From positions 81,901 to 106,841 of the forward strand of contig DHBS01000041.1 of NCBI GenBank assembly GCA_002398825.1: 24,941 nucleotides of DNA, read 5' to 3'. Each line of letters begins with the position of its first letter. Positions within the stretch are counted from its first letter, which is position 1. Origin of the DNA: Syntrophomonas sp. UBA4922. GTDB lineage: Bacteria; Bacillota; Syntrophomonadia; Syntrophomonadales; Syntrophomonadaceae. Made by a program: the position numbers and the translations under genes. The notes under the pieces were generated by a model, which saw nothing but the letters and a program-made list of their open reading frames with translations, searched no databases and was not told the DNA's origin. Below, one piece after another: positions 15,533 through 24,002 of this stretch.

Positions 15533-16888
15533 ATGAATTATATGAATGATATTACTGATGCGATTAGAAGTTTTATTAGGTATGTAGATGCTGCGGCCGT
15601 TAAGCTGAAGCAGCCGGTGAAAATATATTTAGCTGTAGTGCTTGCGGTGCTGCTTGCGGCGAGCGCTCCTATCCGCGCCGCCGCGGCGAATGAAGCTTTT
15701 CAAACGCCCCAGATCGTATCTGAATCGGCGGTACTGATGGATGCTAAAACCGGGCAGGTTTTATATGAGAAAAACATGCATACCCAGCTGTACCCGGCCT
15801 CCATTACCAAGATCCTGACCATACTTCTGGGAATAGAACACGGCCAGCAGCAGGATAAGGTTACTATGTCGCGGGAAGCGGTGTTCAGCATCCTCAGGGG
15901 ATCTTCGCATATCGCCCTTACAGATGGCGAAGAGATAACCCTTGAACAGGCCTTGATGGCGGCCATGCTGCCTTCGGCCAACGACGCCAGCAACGGCATC
16001 GCCGAACACATCAGCGGCAGCGTGGAGGATTTTGCGGTGTTGATGAACCAGCGTGCCCGTGAAGCCGGGGCCTTGAACAGCAATTTCGTCAACCCCCACG
16101 GGTTGCCCGATGAGGAGCATGTGAGCACTGCCTATGACATGGCTATGATCACCAGGGTTGCCTTGCAGAACGATAAATTCAGGGGGATTTTTGGAACGGT
16201 ACGCTACACCATTCCCTCGACCAACAAGCAGCCTGAGTCCCGTGATTTGTGGTCGGAGCACAGAATGCTCACCACCAACAAATTTTACTATGAGGGAGTG
16301 ATAGGGGGCAAGACCGGCTATACCGCGATATCCCAGAATACGCTGGTGACGGCCGCCCAGCGCGGGGATCGCGAACTCATCGCGGTGGTCATGAAAAGTC
16401 AGGCTTACGGGGTGTATACTGATACCATGGCCCTGTTTGATTACGGATTCAATCAGTTTACAGAAGCCAGCTTTAATCCCGCTGAACTTGTAACCCCTTC
16501 CCGCGGCCAGGACCAAACCAAACTTATAGCCGATATTTTAAATCAAAATCAAGATACTATTTTTACCCGGCTGATTCACAACAGTATCAGCCCTGAGGAG
16601 GTATCGGTTGATTACCGGCTGGTGGATGAAAGTCAGAACAAACCGCCTGATCTGCAGTTGAATATTCGACTTGACTCCGCCGGCAGCCTGCAGTATGCCG
16701 ATTTGGGATCGGTGTATCTATATAATTTTGATCCTGCGGAAGAAAACGGCCGGCCGGCTTGGGTCAGCTTCGTTGTCACGGCCTTCAAGGTGCTGGCATA
16801 TCTGATAATAGGCATTGTAGCCCTGTTGTTTATCTTGCGCTGGTTCATCAGAGCGCGCCGCATGCTGAAGCGCAGAATCAGGCTATAA
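15533..16888 (+). CDS. DacF-type D-alanyl-D-alanine carboxypeptidase (PBP5/6, peptidase S11)
   Basis: The enzyme trims the terminal D-Ala from peptidoglycan stem peptides outside the membrane. The 451-residue protein shows the three penicillin-binding motifs in order and spacing: S90-x-x-K93 in PASITKIL, S148-x-N150 in LPSAN, and K260-T-G262 in GGKTGYT. A secretory helix lies at about 30-52 after an unusually long, charged N-region of about 28 residues. The C-terminus has a membrane helix (about 413-436) and a basic tail, rather than the amphipathic anchor of PBP5. The ribosome site before ATG 15533 is poor, and ATG 15542 is possible. The gene is followed by a bidirectional terminator. Confidence 0.92.
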   Translation: MNYMNDITDAIRSFIRYVDAAAVKLKQPVKIYLAVVLAVLLAASAPIRAAAANEAFQTPQIVSESAVLMDAKTGQVLYEKNMHTQLYPASITKILTILLGIEHGQQQDKVTMSREAVFSILRGSSHIALTDGEEITLEQALMAAMLPSANDASNGIAEHISGSVEDFAVLMNQRAREAGALNSNFVNPHGLPDEEHVSTAYDMAMITRVALQNDKFRGIFGTVRYTIPSTNKQPESRDLWSEHRMLTTNKFYYEGVIGGKTGYTAISQNTLVTAAQRGDRELIAVVMKSQAYGVYTDTMALFDYGFNQFTEASFNPAELVTPSRGQDQTKLIADILNQNQDTIFTRLIHNSISPEEVSVDYRLVDESQNKPPDLQLNIRLDSAGSLQYADLGSVYLYNFDPAEENGRPAWVSFVVTAFKVLAYLIIGIVALLFILRWFIRARRMLKRRIRL

Positions 16889-16942
16889 ATCCAGAATCGC
16901 CAGCGGGGAGGTTCTTAAAACGGCAGACTGTCTAAGAAGTTA

Positions 16943-16967
16943 AAACCGCCCGTCATGCGGGCGGTTT
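16943..16967. terminator. Bidirectional terminator between convergent genes
   Basis: A perfect 10-bp stem (AAACCGCCCG 16943-16952 and CGGGCGGTTT 16958-16967) has a 5-base loop and A- and T-rich ends on both strands. It lies between the convergent dacF-type gene and the copper-amine-oxidase-N gene. Confidence 0.8.
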
Positions 16968-17074
16968 CAGCTGATATTGCTGTTATACAGGATCCCTATT
17001 CACATTAACCGGGTGGTTATTTCATAAATCACACAACATAAAATCCAATTTGGGCTGGCTTATGTAATAGCTCT

Positions 17075-17656
17075 CTATTCAAGCGCGGATTCATCCGCAA
17101 TGGGATCTTCTGCGCCTTCATCTGAATTCTCATCGGCAGCCCCGTCATCAACGATGTTTTCGTCAGTGGTCCCCTCGCCGGTATTCTCATCGACAGTGCC
17201 TTCATCCGGAACGGCTTGATCGCCTTCAGGGTCAGAGGCCACTATGTCCACAGTAGAGGTTTCACTGTTCCATAAAACCGTATAACCCAACGCCTCAGCC
17301 GCATAACGAATGGGGATGCAGGTCCGGTCCCCGGTTAAAACTGCCTTGGTGTCCATTTCTTTTGCTTCCCCATTAACAGTGTAAGTATTGTTCCCAATAA
17401 CAAATACTACAACGATCCCGTCTTTTTCAAAGGTAGCCTGATATTGTTCTGCATCCCAGCTCACAGTTGCCCCTAAAGCTTCCATCGGAGCTCTCATCGG
17501 AACCAGGGTACGATTATTTTCATCTATGTAAGGCTTTTGGTCCACAAACTCCACGGCCTGTCCTTCGATCAACACTGGAATGTCGGCAGCGATTGCCTGT
17601 GTGGCAAACAAGCCTATCATCAGAATCGCAAATACCAGAATCAATTTTTGCTTCAT
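17075..17656 (-). CDS. Secreted copper-amine-oxidase-N domain protein with acidic tail
   Basis: The 193-residue protein begins with a cleavable signal peptide (to about residue 23, ATQAIA-AD). It then has two stalk-like repeats of the Cu_amine_oxidN1 family, recognisable from RTLVPMRAPMEALG and RTCIPIRYAAEALG, each followed by a short W-containing strand. From about residue 143 the chain is almost only D, E, G, T and A, with DEN-type near-repeats and no anchor motif. This family is common in Clostridia as a surface or wall module, not as an amine oxidase. The AGGAGG site supports ATG 17656. An acidic tail could bind cations or keep the protein soluble. Confidence 0.85.
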   Translation of the reverse strand: MKQKLILVFAILMIGLFATQAIAADIPVLIEGQAVEFVDQKPYIDENNRTLVPMRAPMEALGATVSWDAEQYQATFEKDGIVVVFVIGNNTYTVNGEAKEMDTKAVLTGDRTCIPIRYAAEALGYTVLWNSETSTVDIVASDPEGDQAVPDEGTVDENTGEGTTDENIVDDGAADENSDEGAEDPIADESALE

Positions 17657-18011
17657 GAGTACCTCCTAATCTTTACCTGAACTCTTAAGTACAACTGAAA
17701 TAACTCTCCCGGTTTGTCCTGATATTTAATATATGTTAAGCAACTGCTGTAGGCAACCAGGCTAATTTGAACATTATGGCCGAATATCTAACAATAACTC
17801 CATATTTCATGGAAATATTATCATGTTTATTTGAGAGATTAGCCTCATAGGTAAATATTACATATACAGGGTGACCACTGGGTGGCGACTGCCGAAGGGC
17901 AATATTGGGGGACGGTCCCGGCTTGCATCCTTGCCTCAGGCATAAAACTAATAAATAGCCATATTATGGTTATAAGACCAGTAAAGGTATTAGGGCTGGG
18001 GAGGAGAAAAC
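17657..18011. other. Divergent gene-free space with a GGGACGGTCCC palindrome
   Basis: This 355-bp space separates the secreted protein gene from the sigma-54 activator gene. It is AT-rich to about 17870. Then it holds the 11-base palindrome GGGACGGTCCC (17909-17919), another member of the palindrome group seen elsewhere in the window. I see no clear sigma-70 or sigma-54 promoter for the activator gene. The GGGGAGGAG ribosome site at its right end decides the TTG start of that gene. Confidence 0.5.
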
Positions 18012-19376
18012 TTGGATAGCAGTCTGACCGTTCCTGGTATCTTTGATGATAATCCCAACATTTGTTTAATTGTGGTGGATAAAGAGGGCTTAGTCAAATA
18101 CATGAATAAGACCTATCTGCGGGTGCTGAAATTGTCTGCAGACAAGGCATTGGGGCAGCCGATCGCCTCCATCACCCCGGCCACACAGACCACCAAAGTC
18201 CTTCGCACCGGCAAGGCGATAACCGCCTATAACTGGAACATCAACGGCTATCAGATGATCGCTTCTGCAGTTCCGATTTTCAAAGAAGATGAGTTGGTGG
18301 GCTGCTTCTCTTACAGTATTTCCATGAATATCTGGGACCACAAGAATATACTGGAGAACCTTCTGGCGGAAAACAACATGCTCAAAGGCGAGGTTTTGAA
18401 TGCACATACCTCAAGATACTCTTTTGATGATCTGATTGGGGAAGAACGCGTATTTCTCCAGGCCAAAATTCTGGCCAGGCAGGTAGCCCGGCAGGATAAT
18501 ACCAAGGTGCTGATCATCGGCGAAAGCGGCACTGGCAAAGAGTTGTTCGCCCATGCCATTCACAAGGCCAGTATACGCTGTAACCGCCCTTTTGTGCGGG
18601 TTAACTGCGCGGCCATTCCGGAGTCACTGCTGGAGGCCGAGCTTTTTGGCTATGAGGACGGGGCCTTCACCGGAGCCAAAAAAGGAGGCCGGTTGGGGAA
18701 ATTTGAACTGGCTAACCACGGCACCATTTTCCTCGATGAAATCGGGGAAATGCCCCTGGCCATGCAGAGCAAGCTCCTGGTAGTTTTGCAGGAACAGGTC
18801 ATCGAGCGTTTGGGGGGCAACAACCCAATCGATATCAATGTGCGGGTCATTTCGGCCACCAATCGCAACCTGGAATTGATGGTGCAAAAAGGGTCATTCC
18901 GGGAGGACCTGTTTTACCGGCTGAACGTGATGCAGATAGAGATACCCCCCTTAAGGAATAGAAAAGGCGATATCTTGCACATGGTCAGTACCTTCTTGAA
19001 TGGTTTAAACCAGAGATTAAATATGAATATCAAAGGGATCAAGGGTGAGGCCCTGGACATCTTGCTCAAGTATTCCTGGCCCGGAAATGTCCGGGAATTG
19101 GAAAATGTCATGGAAAGGGCCATGAGCCTGGCCCACATGGATCAGGTGGACATGATCGGGAAGAGGCATCTGGCCTTCATCTGTGCCAAATTAAAACTCA
19201 ATTGCTTTGATGGCAGCAAAGGCTTGAAAACCATTGTGCAGGAGTTTGAAGAACAGCTCATCTGCGACGCCCTGGCGGAGACCGGGCAGAACAAATCGCT
19301 GGCCGCCCAATACCTGAATATAGACGTTTCTTCCCTGTACCGCAAAATGAGAAAGTACGGCATACCTATCGACTGA
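18012..19376 (+). CDS. Sigma-54 dependent transcriptional activator (PAS, AAA+, Fis HTH)
   Basis: The 454-residue protein has a PAS-type N-terminal sensor domain (about 8-115) and a short coiled linker. Its AAA+ domain carries Walker A GESGTGKE (170-177), the sigma-54 contact loop GAFTGA (217-222) and Walker B IFLDE (239-243). A C-terminal Fis-type helix-turn-helix lies at about 425-450 (AAQYLNIDVSSLYRK). The start is TTG 18012, fixed by a GGGGAGGAG site. The gene lies directly upstream of the acyl-CoA operon, whose leader holds a sigma-54 promoter sequence, so it is the likely activator of that operon. The PAS domain probably senses an intracellular acyl compound or redox state. The ligand cannot be read from the sequence. 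Confidence 0.93.
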   Translation: MDSSLTVPGIFDDNPNICLIVVDKEGLVKYMNKTYLRVLKLSADKALGQPIASITPATQTTKVLRTGKAITAYNWNINGYQMIASAVPIFKEDELVGCFSYSISMNIWDHKNILENLLAENNMLKGEVLNAHTSRYSFDDLIGEERVFLQAKILARQVARQDNTKVLIIGESGTGKELFAHAIHKASIRCNRPFVRVNCAAIPESLLEAELFGYEDGAFTGAKKGGRLGKFELANHGTIFLDEIGEMPLAMQSKLLVVLQEQVIERLGGNNPIDINVRVISATNRNLELMVQKGSFREDLFYRLNVMQIEIPPLRNRKGDILHMVSTFLNGLNQRLNMNIKGIKGEALDILLKYSWPGNVRELENVMERAMSLAHMDQVDMIGKRHLAFICAKLKLNCFDGSKGLKTIVQEFEEQLICDALAETGQNKSLAAQYLNIDVSSLYRKMRKYGIPID

Positions 19377-19572
19377 GCGAAAACAATCCCCCCGCCCGAA
19401 CTTCCAACCAACAGAGCCCCCTTTTCCCAGGTTTTTCATCATCATATGGCACATCTGAAAATCCATTCTTATTTCTGCCACAAGCCAAACTACGGACTTG
19501 AAGGTCTTATCCCCGCAGTCTGGCAATTCTGCCTGAAAATAAACTTCGGCTCACTTCGAAACTAACCCTGTT

Positions 19573-19592
19573 AATCCCGGTATATTGGGATT
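19573..19592. promoter_or_regulatory. Inverted repeat upstream of the sigma-54 promoter (possible activator site)
   Basis: AATCCC (19573-19578) and GGGATT (19587-19592) form a dyad with an 8-base spacer, about 20 bases upstream of the -24 element. Bacterial enhancer-binding proteins usually bind dyads further away, so this site may be a proximal one or unrelated. Confidence 0.35.
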
Positions 19593-19611
19593 TTTAAGCC
19601 ATGCAAAATCG

Positions 19612-19627
19612 TGGCATGAAGTTTGCA
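19612..19627 (+). promoter_or_regulatory. Sigma-54 (-24/-12) promoter of the acyl-CoA operon
   Basis: TGGCAT (19612-19617), then the 5-base spacer GAAGT (which fits GRNNN), then TTGCA (19623-19627) match the sigma-54 consensus TGGCAC-N5-TTGCW with one mismatch and exact spacing. Transcription would start near 19638, giving a leader of about 74 bases before the acyl-CoA dehydrogenase. The sigma-54 activator gene immediately upstream supports the call. Confidence 0.75.
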
Positions 19628-19711
19628 AATTTGGTAGCCAGAAGTTCAGAAAGGGGGGATAACCGGAATTCTGCCGTTTAACTGTTTAGCTGAGAAAAGG
19701 AAGGGATAAAC

Positions 19712-20854
19712 ATGGGATTTGGCTTTACTTACAATGAGGATCAATTGGCACTGCAGCGCACTGTGAGGAAGTTCGCGGAAAACGAGATCGTTCCGGTGCG
19801 CCATGATTATGACGAGTCAGAGGAATTCCCCTGGCCGGTAGTTAAGAAAATGCACGAACTAGGGATTTCCTGCATGAACGCCCCGGAGAAATACAACGGC
19901 ATGACCTTTGGCAACGTCGGTCTGTGCATGGTGGTCGAGGAGATCTGCAAGGCCTGTTTGGGCATCGCCATCACCCCCCTGGCCAACATGCTGGCCTCGG
20001 AACCGGTTCTGTACGGCGGTACTGAGGAGCAGCAGGAGTGGTGGTTCCCGGGCATCTGCGAAGATGGGCAGCTGGCTTCGTATGCGGTTACCGAGCCCGG
20101 GGCCGGGTCAGATGTGGCCGGTTTATCGACCACCGCCAAAAAAGACGGCGACTACTACATCCTCAACGGCACCAAATGTTTCATCACCAATGCCCGCTAT
20201 GCCGACAAGTATACCGTTCTGGCCACCCACGACAAGAGCAAAGGCAACCGGGCCCAGTCATTTTTCATGGTTGACCGCAACACCGAAGGCCTTTCCATTG
20301 GCAAAAGCGAGCATAAGATGGGCATGCGCTGTTCCGACACCTCAGAACTGATCCTGGACAATGTGAAGGTGCACAAGAAGTTTCGCCTGGGTGAAGAAGG
20401 GGACGGCTTTAAGCTGGCTATGAAGGCCTTCAACTCCTCGCGCCCCTTTATCGCGGCCGCTGCCGTAGGGGTGGCCAACGGGGCCTTTGAATTCGCCCGG
20501 GATTACGCCAAAGAACGGCGGGCCTTCGGCAAGCCCATTGCGAGTTTTCAAGCCGTCCAATTCATGCTGGCGGATATGAAGATGAATATCGAAGCTTCAC
20601 GGCTGCTATACCAAAAGGCCGCCTGGCTGCTGGATGAAAAGATGATGGCCGCCGAGATCTCCGCTATCTGCAAATGTTTCGCCGCCGATATGTGCATGCA
20701 GGTCACCACCGACGCGGTGCAGATTCTGGGGGGCTATGGATTCTGCCGGGATTATCCGGTGGAGAAGATGATGCGCGATTCCAAGATACTGCAAATCTTT
20801 GAAGGCACCTCGCAGATCCAAAGGGTTATTATCGCCAAAGACCTGCTGGCCTAG
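19712..20854 (+). CDS. Acyl-CoA dehydrogenase, probably butyryl-CoA dehydrogenase
   Basis: The flavoenzyme converts butyryl-CoA to crotonyl-CoA, giving electrons to an electron-transfer flavoprotein. The 380-residue length is typical. Family signatures are present: YAVTEPGAGSD (124-134) at the flavin site, a C-terminal ILGGYGFCRDYP (338-349), and the catalytic base Glu364 in QIFEGTSQIQR. It is the first gene of the operon, 85 bases after a sigma-54 promoter, with an AAGGAAGG-type ribosome site. Short-chain specificity is inferred from neighbours (CoA-transferase, thiolase, 3-hydroxybutyryl-CoA dehydrogenase). No electron-transfer flavoprotein genes are in the window, so they must be elsewhere. 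Confidence 0.92.
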   Translation: MGFGFTYNEDQLALQRTVRKFAENEIVPVRHDYDESEEFPWPVVKKMHELGISCMNAPEKYNGMTFGNVGLCMVVEEICKACLGIAITPLANMLASEPVLYGGTEEQQEWWFPGICEDGQLASYAVTEPGAGSDVAGLSTTAKKDGDYYILNGTKCFITNARYADKYTVLATHDKSKGNRAQSFFMVDRNTEGLSIGKSEHKMGMRCSDTSELILDNVKVHKKFRLGEEGDGFKLAMKAFNSSRPFIAAAAVGVANGAFEFARDYAKERRAFGKPIASFQAVQFMLADMKMNIEASRLLYQKAAWLLDEKMMAAEISAICKCFAADMCMQVTTDAVQILGGYGFCRDYPVEKMMRDSKILQIFEGTSQIQRVIIAKDLLA

Positions 20855-20950
20855 CGTAATGGCCCCATTAGCGGACCGCCTGCGGGAATATGCTTTGGCC
20901 TGACCGCAGCAAGCAGGGAGTGCTAGTAAAACTGAAGGAGGAGTAAGAGA

Positions 20951-21907
20951 ATGCTTTTTCAACCCATGCCGGTTAAAAAAGGCCGCGCCAAACCGCCAAC
21001 ATACAAAATCATGACCGCCAAGGAGGCGGTAGAAAAGTACATCCATGAAGACTGTTACCTGGGCATGACTGTCAGCGCCGCTCCGGCGGCCCTCATATGG
21101 GAGATAGTGAGGCAGCGTGACCGCATCAAAACCCTGGATCTGGTCATCACCAGCCAGATCGGGATGTCGTCCGCCCTGATCGGGGCCGGTCTGGTCCGCA
21201 AGATCGAGATGGGCTATAACTGGGGCGGTATTGAAGGGGAAGACAAGGTTTTCCGCCGCGCCGTGGAAAAGGGCATCCCCCGGCCTCTGGAAGTCGAAGA
21301 CTACAGCAATTTCGGGGCCGCCATGCGGTGGGCCGCGGCTTCCATGGGATTGCCTTTCATGCCTACCAAATCACAGCTGGGCTCTGACATCATCAAGTAC
21401 AATCCCAAAATAAAGGTAATGGACGATCCCTATACCAACCAGCCGATAGCCCTGGTTCCGGCTTCATATCCGGATGTGGCGGTAATCCATGCCTCCCGGG
21501 CTGATGAAATCGGCAATGTGCAATGCTTTGGACTGTATGGCAACACCGACACTCTGGCCCGGTCGGCCAAGCATGTCATTGTCAGCGTGGAGGAAATAAT
21601 CACTTCGGCGGAAATCCGGCGCATGCCCAACCTCACCACCATCCCTTACTACTATGTCGACGCCGTGGTTCATGCTCCTTTCGGGGCGCATTGGCGGGAA
21701 TCCAATTATTACTACCATCATGACCTGGCCTTTGGGCTGGATGCTTACCGGCAGTTCGCCACCCGGGAAGGCTTCGAGGAATGGGCTGAAAAATACATCC
21801 TGGGTACCAGGGACTGGAACGAATACTGCCAGCTGGTGGGTTATGACCGGCTTTACCGCCTGATGCAGAGCGAACACAAATATCAGCAATTCGGAGAGGT
21901 GAGGTGA
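20951..21907 (+). CDS. CoA-transferase family I, subunit A
   Basis: The 318-residue protein resembles the alpha subunit of the glutaconate/acyl CoA-transferase type. It shows an N-terminal SAAPAALIWE block, a G-x-x-x-A-L-I-G-A-G-L-V segment, and ADEIGNVQ followed by D-T-L-A-R-S-A-K-H-V in the core. With subunit B (next gene) it would exchange CoA between an acyl-CoA and a carboxylate such as acetate, activating butyrate at no ATP cost. The start has an AAGGAGGAG site. Its stop lies 5 bases before the subunit B start, and the ribosome site of subunit B overlaps it, so the two are translated together. The exact acid substrate cannot be read from the sequence; butyrate is inferred from the operon. 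Confidence 0.85.
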   Translation: MLFQPMPVKKGRAKPPTYKIMTAKEAVEKYIHEDCYLGMTVSAAPAALIWEIVRQRDRIKTLDLVITSQIGMSSALIGAGLVRKIEMGYNWGGIEGEDKVFRRAVEKGIPRPLEVEDYSNFGAAMRWAAASMGLPFMPTKSQLGSDIIKYNPKIKVMDDPYTNQPIALVPASYPDVAVIHASRADEIGNVQCFGLYGNTDTLARSAKHVIVSVEEIITSAEIRRMPNLTTIPYYYVDAVVHAPFGAHWRESNYYYHHDLAFGLDAYRQFATREGFEEWAEKYILGTRDWNEYCQLVGYDRLYRLMQSEHKYQQFGEVR

Positions 21908-21912
21908 TTATT

Positions 21913-22785
21913 ATGTCCCAATATACCCGTGATTACAATATGCCCGAGCTAATGGCGGCCACGGCAGCCCGAGAGATCCAGGACGGGGAATTGGCCTTTA
22001 TAGGAGTCGGTATGCCCTTGATGGCAGCTACGGTGGCAAAATTCAGTCATGCCCCCAATTTCAACATGATGGTTGAATATGGCGCTATGGGACCGGCGCC
22101 GCTGCGTCTGCCGATGTGCGTGGATTGTGCGGTCAACAATGAGCGGGCTTACTTTGCGGGCAGTCAGCGAGAAGTCATGGGGGCCCAGCAGGCCGGTTTT
22201 GTGGATGTGGCCTGCATCAGCGGAGCCCAGATTGACAAATATGGCAATCTGAACTCCACCGCCATCGGTGACTACTATGCCCCCAAGGTTCGCCTGGCGG
22301 GAAGCGGCGGGGCCAATGACCTGGCCTCGTCAGCCGGACGGACCATAATCATGATGCGCCAGGATGGACGCAACTTCGTGAATGAAGTCGATTACCTTAC
22401 CTCACCCGGGCATTTGAGCGGTCCGGGGGCGCGAGAAAAAGCCGGTCTGGTCGGGTCAGGTCCGGCCGCCGTGATTACCACCATGGGCGTATACCGTTTC
22501 GATGCTGAAACCAGAGAGATGTACCTGGAAAAGATTCACCCGGGAGTGGATATTGAAAACATCAAAAAGGCGGTGCAGTGGGATCTGGCCATATCGCCCC
22601 ATCTCACTGAGACCGAGCTGCCCACCGAGGAGCAAATCATGATCATGCGCACCCTGGATCCCCTGGCAGTATACCTGGGAACGGGCCGCCAGACCCTGGC
22701 GGGCGATTTCGAGGCCTTTATGGCGATGTTCGAGAACAGCTATCACCCCATGATCAAGTTGATGCGTAGCAAAGGCATGATGTAA
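21913..22785 (+). CDS. CoA-transferase family I, subunit B
   Basis: With start ATG 21913, chosen for the GAGGTGA site at 21901-21907, the protein has 290 residues. It carries the beta-subunit active-site segment MMVEYGAMG, with Glu55 as the expected nucleophile that forms the CoA thioester. Further on are GAQIDKYGNLNST and the VDYLTSPGH block typical of glutaconate-type subunits. An in-frame GTG at 21904 overlaps the ribosome site and is less likely. It pairs with subunit A to activate the fatty acid using acetyl-CoA or another acyl-CoA as CoA donor, a usual first step of butyrate oxidation in syntrophs. Confidence 0.87.
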   Translation: MSQYTRDYNMPELMAATAAREIQDGELAFIGVGMPLMAATVAKFSHAPNFNMMVEYGAMGPAPLRLPMCVDCAVNNERAYFAGSQREVMGAQQAGFVDVACISGAQIDKYGNLNSTAIGDYYAPKVRLAGSGGANDLASSAGRTIIMMRQDGRNFVNEVDYLTSPGHLSGPGAREKAGLVGSGPAAVITTMGVYRFDAETREMYLEKIHPGVDIENIKKAVQWDLAISPHLTETELPTEEQIMIMRTLDPLAVYLGTGRQTLAGDFEAFMAMFENSYHPMIKLMRSKGMM

Positions 22786-22817
22786 ACCAGTGTTTAGCAC
22801 AGGAAGGTGGAATAGAT

Positions 22818-23996
22818 ATGCGCGAAGTAGTCATCGTCAGCGGAGTCAGAACACCGATAGGGGATTTCCTGGGCTCCCTCAAGGATTTTACGGCGGTGCA
22901 GCTGGGCACTATGGCCTTAAAAGCCGCTATAGAAAGGGCGGGCATCGAGCCGGCTCAAATCGAAGAAGTCGCCACCGGGCATGTTTACCAGGCAGGCTGC
23001 AAAGGCAATCCCAGCCGGCAGGTGACCATACACGCCGGATGCCCGGTGGAGACGGTATCAGTAACCATCAACCAGCAGTGCCCATCCTCGATGCGCGCCG
23101 CGGAGATCATCGGCCAGCAGATCATGCTGGACAAGATCGACATCGGAGCGGCAGTCGGCCACGAGAGCATGACCAATATACCTTATCTGCTCTTGAAAGC
23201 CCGCATGGGATACCGCATGGGCCCCGGCAAGCTTGAAGACGGCATGATGTACGATGCTTTCATCGATGCTTTTTACAACTATCACGCCGGAGTGACCGCG
23301 GAAAACCTGGTCGATATGTACAACATTTCCCGCCAGGAGGCGGATGAATGGGGACTGATGAGCAACCAGCGGGCCTGTCAGGCCATTGCCGAAGGCAAGT
23401 TCAGGGAAGAAATCGTTCCTGTTGAGATAAAGAGCAAAAAGGGTGTAAAGATTTTTGATACTGATGAGCATCCCAACCCCAATGCCAGCCTGGAGAGCAT
23501 GGCCAAACTGAAGCCGGCCTTCAAAAAAGACGGCATCATCACCGCCGGCAACGCTTCAGCCATCAATGACGGCGGCGCTGCCATGATATTGATGGGAGCC
23601 GATAAAGCAAAGGAGCTGGGAATAAAGCCCCTGGCCCGCATCGTGGCCACCGCCTCCGCATCGGTTGATCCGAGCATAATGGGCATCGGAGTAGTCCCCG
23701 CAGTTAAGCGGGTGCTGCAATTCGCTCACATGAGCATGGATGATATCGAACTTTGGGAGATAAACGAGGCCTTCGCCACGCAGGTCATAGCCTGCAACCG
23801 GGAGCTGCAGATAAATGTCGATAAAATCAATGTCCTGGGCTCGGGGGTCTCGCTGGGTCATCCGGTGGGCCAGACCGGAGCCCGGCTGATCATCACCCTG
23901 ATGCATGAGATGCGCCGCAGCAAGAAACAGTTCGGATGCGCCACCCTCTGCGCAGGGGGCGGGCCGGCTATGGCCACCATCATCGAAGCATTGTAA
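22818..23996 (+). CDS. Thiolase (acetyl-CoA acetyltransferase), variant active-site sequence
   Basis: The 392-residue protein cleaves acetoacetyl-CoA with CoA to two acetyl-CoA. Catalytic positions agree with the classical thiolase: C88 (nucleophile), N316 in NEAFA, H348 in GHPVGQTG and C378 in LCAGGG. Local contexts differ from the usual ones. The nucleophile segment is QQCPSSM rather than a C-G-S-G type, the pre-His block is GSGVSLG rather than NGGAIALG, and the post-His block has a Q in place of A/C. The key residues remain, so it should be active, perhaps with altered substrate range. An AGGAAGGTGG site precedes the ATG, and the gene is in the butyrate operon. Confidence 0.88.
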   Translation: MREVVIVSGVRTPIGDFLGSLKDFTAVQLGTMALKAAIERAGIEPAQIEEVATGHVYQAGCKGNPSRQVTIHAGCPVETVSVTINQQCPSSMRAAEIIGQQIMLDKIDIGAAVGHESMTNIPYLLLKARMGYRMGPGKLEDGMMYDAFIDAFYNYHAGVTAENLVDMYNISRQEADEWGLMSNQRACQAIAEGKFREEIVPVEIKSKKGVKIFDTDEHPNPNASLESMAKLKPAFKKDGIITAGNASAINDGGAAMILMGADKAKELGIKPLARIVATASASVDPSIMGIGVVPAVKRVLQFAHMSMDDIELWEINEAFATQVIACNRELQINVDKINVLGSGVSLGHPVGQTGARLIITLMHEMRRSKKQFGCATLCAGGGPAMATIIEAL

Positions 23997-24002
23997 ATGT
24001 TG

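Larger units (their letters stand above)
19377..19711. other. 335-bp control region of the acyl-CoA operon
   Basis: The space holds a candidate activator site and a sigma-54 promoter, given separately. The left part (19377-19560) has no gene or strong hairpin; short imperfect repeats such as GGCA/TGCC near 19518-19530 are too weak to call. No sigma-70 promoter stands out. Confidence 0.5.

Noticed and set aside
15761..16516. Long minus-strand open frame (251 residues) opposite the D,D-carboxypeptidase
   Set aside because: The plus-strand gene has all three penicillin-binding motifs; this frame is a codon-bias shadow without a family.
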